Shown piece by piece: positions 60,511 to 64,000 of a stretch of DNA of 64,000 bases. The notes under the pieces are model-generated. The model ran no database searches. It worked only from the letters and a program-made list of their open reading frames with translations, and was not told where the DNA came from. This DNA comes from Daucus carota subsp. sativus. Its lineage: Eukaryota; Streptophyta; Magnoliopsida; Apiales; Apiaceae. Location of the stretch: contig NC_030383.2 of assembly GCF_001625215.2 (NCBI RefSeq), positions 57,588,949 to 57,652,948 on the forward strand. The letters are read 5' to 3'. The translations under genes and the position numbers were made by a program. Position 1 is the first letter of the stretch, and each line of letters begins with the position of its first letter.

Positions 60511-61165
60511 TTTTTTTTTTGACAAACAAATGATTTTATTAATAGAAATCACTCATCGGAACCCAGTCGGTACAAACCCCCGAACTGTCAACTACAATCT
60601 GATTGTGAAACAAAGAACGAGTTACCCAAATAGCGTTTTGTTTTCATATCGCTTAACACATAGAATATTTAAATTCTTTGATATAAAAAGTAATACAATG
60701 AAATATCGAGCAATCCAACCTACATCACCTATGAAACTGGTAGCATCACAATTGACCTTCACATAAGCATCATCTGTAGTCCAATGTTCAGAACTATCAG
60801 TTGTATCAAGTGATATTGGAGCAACAAGGACTTCCAAAATATGAACAAATTTTTATTGTGAAAGGTGAGCTTTTGCGATATCCACTGTCATTCCTGAATC
60901 GATGCAAGTCTTACAGATCGACCAAGATACCATATGAATCCTTTTTAGAGAAAACTCCGACAACGATACGAAAACACACACAAAAAATATGGGCACGGCC
61001 TTGATAACAAGGTACTCAACAAGATCTCACAGATCTTGATTTATTGAAAAATTGAAATACAGAAGAGGATGGGAGAGCGAAAATGATTAATCGATGAAGG
61101 GATGATAATTTAGAAGATGGAGAAGTGGTGACTATATACAGGAGTCGACTCTCAAAACAGGGGAG
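60511..61165 (-). mobile_element. Degenerate LINE-like fragment with RNase H-type remnant (second copy)
   Basis: Minus-strand poly-A tail (T-run 60511-60520) and, at 60622-60837, the frame residues EHWTTDDAYVKVNCDATSF. YVKVNCDA is the first strand of the RNase H-like domain of plant LINEs and related genes. It shares the tail-proximal sequence ACAAACCCCCGAACTGTC with 4988-5710. No complete reverse transcriptase. Left boundary clear, right boundary approximate. Confidence 0.5.
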
Positions 61166-61805
61166 GCATGTCTTGATAAATTCTTGTAATTATTGAATCC
61201 TTTTAAAGAGCTAAGTAGATATCCCCATTGCCAAAGATGATTACGAGCTCGTGAATTAATATCACAACGATTATGGAACATAGGCTTATCATAGGATTAT
61301 GCAACGAGCTCGTGAAAAATTATAAACACGTGAAAGACATAATTTGTTTTGGATTCAGAGTAGAAATTACAAACATGGAAGTAGATATCAGTTGCCATAT
61401 ATGATATAAGTTAATTTTTTTCAAATCTAACTGTGCTTATTTGTCCAATATACGATCCAACGGATGATAAGTTTTTGAACCAAACAAACATGCGACCAAA
61501 TTATCTCCTTTACACTTATTATATATAAGTATAAAATAACATAGAAATAATTATTTTTTAATAATCAACTAATTTTTTTTTTTAAAATCACAAACTAGGG
61601 CTCTTTTGGCAATCCGGCAATTGTTAGCACAAGTCTTTCTCTCTTGAGCCCAATTCAATATTTATTCCGGTTTGGATTATAGTTGATTCATTCCAAGTTC
61701 AAATACAAACCCAATTCTTCATCCCCTATAAATACATCCTTTGTTGGAATAAGATATATTGATATCGATTTTTCAAACCCTAGCTCTGCACCTGCTATCA
61801 AACCA
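61166..61805. other. Promoter and leader region of the F-box gene
   Basis: AT-rich; a TATA-like run (TTATATATAAG) is at about 61520. No other feature recognised. Confidence 0.4.
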
Positions 61806-62924
61806 ATGACTAACGGGTACAAGAGCACAAGCAGAAACACTCCATCTTTCATGAGCCTCCCTGTCGAACTACAATCTGAGATATTTCTGAGACTGCCCTT
61901 AACATCTTTGTGGACATGCAAACGTGTTTGCAAAGCCTTTCGCACCCTCATCGAAAACCCTAATTTCGAACACATCCATGCAAGTACTTCAGATTCATTA
62001 TTATTACAGATTAATCATGAAACTTGGGGTCTAGTATCAATTGATTGCACCACGAAAGATGTGATCTCCTATGTATCCTTAATCCCGCGAATTCCATATG
62101 TTGGTACATTGTCTCTCGTTGGTTCTTGCAATGGCTTGGTTTGTTTTGTTGTCCGGATAGAGAATCAGCATGAGGACGATGTTTTGTTATTATGGAATCC
62201 TTTTACTGAGCAAAGTAGATTCATCCCCATGCCTGATTTCGACGACTACTTGCATGAGCAGACTATGGAATTTTATTTTGTGCCCGAAACAAATGATTAT
62301 GTAGTATTAAGTATTGGATTTTTTAAATATTATAAGCCGGACCAGATAAATGTTGCGGTGTACAGGATGAGAAGGAAGGCTTGGGAAATTGCTGATCAGA
62401 TTCAACTTGGCCACAGATTTAATTGTTATGAAGTTCTCAATGATTACAGGGACCGGGAACGAGGGACTTCTGTGTTCTTGAACGGATGTTTCCACTGGAT
62501 GTTCTCATCGATTGCAGAGTCCAGTGAGATTGTTTCTTTTAATGTAAGAGATGGGGTATTGAGGCGGATCTGGTGTATTGATATTGATAATGATTGGATT
62601 GATCCGTGTACTATTGGGATCATAGACGAATCACTGGCCTTGTTATGTCGGAATTGCTACAATGATGATCTTGAAATATATGTCATGAGTGATTACGAGG
62701 TTAATGATTCTTGGGTTTTGAAGTATAAACGCGGCCCTGACGATGTCTTGCTAAATAGCTTTAGGGAAAATAGTGGGATGACATATGATAGTCGGCATTC
62801 TATGTATTTTTGTAACATGAAAGACCTGAAGAAGAAGATAATGAAAGTGATATCACCAGAAGGTTCTTGTTTATCAGGTTTTTCAAGCTTTTCATTACCC
62901 CGCGTCCTCCAGTTAGCTAGGTGA
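61806..62924 (+). CDS. F-box protein with F-box-associated (FBA) domain
   Basis: Single exon. I chose the ATG at 61806 (372 aa). The frame stays open to an ATG at 61683 (413 aa), but the extra 41 residues have no family similarity. The F-box follows at once (SLPVELQSEIFLRLPLTSLWTCKRVCKAFRTLI, in two halves) and would bind SKP1 in an SCF ubiquitin ligase. Residues about 95-350 form the FBA type 1 region, with the marker GSCNGLVCFV followed by LLLWNPFTEQSRFIPMP, then FLNGCFHWMF and IVSFNVRD. This is the CPR1/CPR30-like class, which selects proteins for degradation. The target is not inferable. No close paralogue is in the window. Confidence 0.92.
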   Translation: MTNGYKSTSRNTPSFMSLPVELQSEIFLRLPLTSLWTCKRVCKAFRTLIENPNFEHIHASTSDSLLLQINHETWGLVSIDCTTKDVISYVSLIPRIPYVGTLSLVGSCNGLVCFVVRIENQHEDDVLLLWNPFTEQSRFIPMPDFDDYLHEQTMEFYFVPETNDYVVLSIGFFKYYKPDQINVAVYRMRRKAWEIADQIQLGHRFNCYEVLNDYRDRERGTSVFLNGCFHWMFSSIAESSEIVSFNVRDGVLRRIWCIDIDNDWIDPCTIGIIDESLALLCRNCYNDDLEIYVMSDYEVNDSWVLKYKRGPDDVLLNSFRENSGMTYDSRHSMYFCNMKDLKKKIMKVISPEGSCLSGFSSFSLPRVLQLAR

Positions 62925-63307
62925 TTGTTGAAATATAGCATAAGATCTATTGGGTTCTTCCTCTGACACCTTATGATATTCGGGTAAATGGGATTTCAAT
63001 TGAAAAGAGTGTTGAAATATAGCATAAGATCCATTTGGATGGACTGGTTCTCAATAATATATAATTAGTATGTTTGTGCGTTTTTTTTTCCTTTGCATTT
63101 ATGCTAGATCGAGTGATCTCTCTGTTTCTAGTTCTATATATGCTGCAACTAATTAGTTACAACCATCGACACAAGATTAACCATCGGATATAGGCAAACA
63201 AATGCGACTCATGATAAACAAGCAAAGGACTGATCTGACAGCAGGGTAACTAGAGAAAACCTTAGACATGGTGATAATACTCATTTATGTGCTTGTAGTT
63301 TAAACAT
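62925..63307. other. 3' flank of the F-box gene
   Basis: Contains a short direct duplication GTTGAAATATAGCATAAGATC (about 62929 and 63010). Nothing else seen. Confidence 0.5.
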
Positions 63308-63689
63308 GAGTAATTAGCACTTATATCCTCAACTTTGGGCGTATTTTTGATTTGGTCTTAAACTATATTTCTTTACATGTTGCACCTTTATCTTTTGAAC
63401 TTGCTTCATTTTGTACTTTTTTGACTAAATTTCGTTCAAATTGACTGTTATTTTTAGTATGGAAAAAGGTACAATATGAAAGATTTATTTAAGTTTAGAT
63501 CATGATAATATAAATCTTGAATGTTTTACCTTAACTGAGCTAACGATAATAGTTAGTTTGGACATAATTTGGGTAAAAGGGTGTTAAAGAAAATGAGTTT
63601 AAAATATGAAGGTGTAATATGACAAAAACATAATTTGAGACCAAATCAAAAAAAAGGTCCAAATACAAGGGGTAAACTGCCAATTACTC
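63308..63689. mobile_element. Mutator-type foldback MITE, 382 bp (GAGTAATT ends)
   Basis: Left GAGTAATTAGCA, right (reverse complement) GAGTAATTGGCA, with partly complementary arms, flanked by the 9-bp duplication TTTAAACAT (63299-63307, 63690-63698). The ends resemble those of 44797-45248. Confidence 0.88.
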
Positions 63690-63698
63690 TTTAAACAT

Positions 63699-64000
63699 CA
63701 CAAATTTGTATTTTGCTCCAATAACGATGGGGGATTCAAACTCTTAAACTAGTTCTGATGAGAAAAAATGATCCTAAAGGACAAATTTTTATCTTCAAGA
63801 AAAAGTTACATAGCTCGCAATTAAGTTGGTCGGGTTAGCTCTAAAATGGCATTCAACTAAGCTTTAGGGTTCTGAAAACATTTATACAAATTGATGGGGA
63901 AATTTTTTAGAAAATTTACAAAGGAAAAGGAAGGGTGAGGTTGTAGTTGATAAGCAGCTTCATAATTATGCAGTACCAATCTTGAGAATATATGTGAAAT
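63699..64000. other. Intergenic to the window edge
   Basis: No feature recognised. Confidence 0.5.

Overview
This 64 kb window is nuclear DNA of a flowering plant. Its protein-coding genes are split by GT-AG introns, the intergenic DNA is AT-rich, and it is full of plant transposon types: Stowaway, Harbinger, hAT and Mutator-type miniature elements (MITEs), a Helitron-like element, SINEs and a giant-LTR retrotransposon. The protein families are those of eudicots. I cannot fix the species; an asterid is a guess.

Left part (1-25 kb): a tandem array of LRR receptor-like protein (RLP) genes. Two copies are intact (1176-4083 and 20445-24751). One is an N-terminal relic (17531 onward), and a small scrap lies at about 25.4 kb. 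The upstream region is also repeated (1-331, 4624-4987, 5751-17058), and copy 1 carries a piece of the phytochelatin synthase gene found 34 kb away. The third upstream copy is split by an 10.9 kb non-autonomous LTR retrotransposon with 4,525-bp LTRs (6048-16964), a TCATT target duplication and no gag/pol reading frame. The two RLPs combine a MIK2/At1g35710-type LRR head with a Cf-9-type RLP tail.

Middle part (25-42 kb): two minus-strand housekeeping or metal-response genes can be rebuilt exon by exon. One is a long-chain fatty alcohol oxidase (3 exons, 742 aa). The other is a phytochelatin synthase (8 exons, 503 aa) with the catalytic Cys56/His162/Asp180 triad. Tandem minisatellites sit in their introns. 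Upstream of the phytochelatin synthase lies a three-level nest of DNA transposons (38790-41528).

Right part (42-64 kb): first a graveyard of miniature transposons with clear target-site duplications (42-46 kb). Then come a GPI-type RLP29-like LRR protein (48321-49682, +), a ROP-effector CRIB protein of the RIC type (51291-50187, -), a glycolipid transfer protein (54599-52053, -), a small zinc-finger/EAR protein of unclear family (58882-58400, -) and an F-box/FBA protein (61806-62924, +).

The genes are separate transcription units, not a pathway. The shared theme is surface sensing and membrane lipid biology (RLPs, RLP29-like, RIC, GLTP), but I see no sign that they are co-regulated. Exon boundaries were placed by hand from splice consensus plus family alignment. 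All assembled reading frames close exactly in phase.
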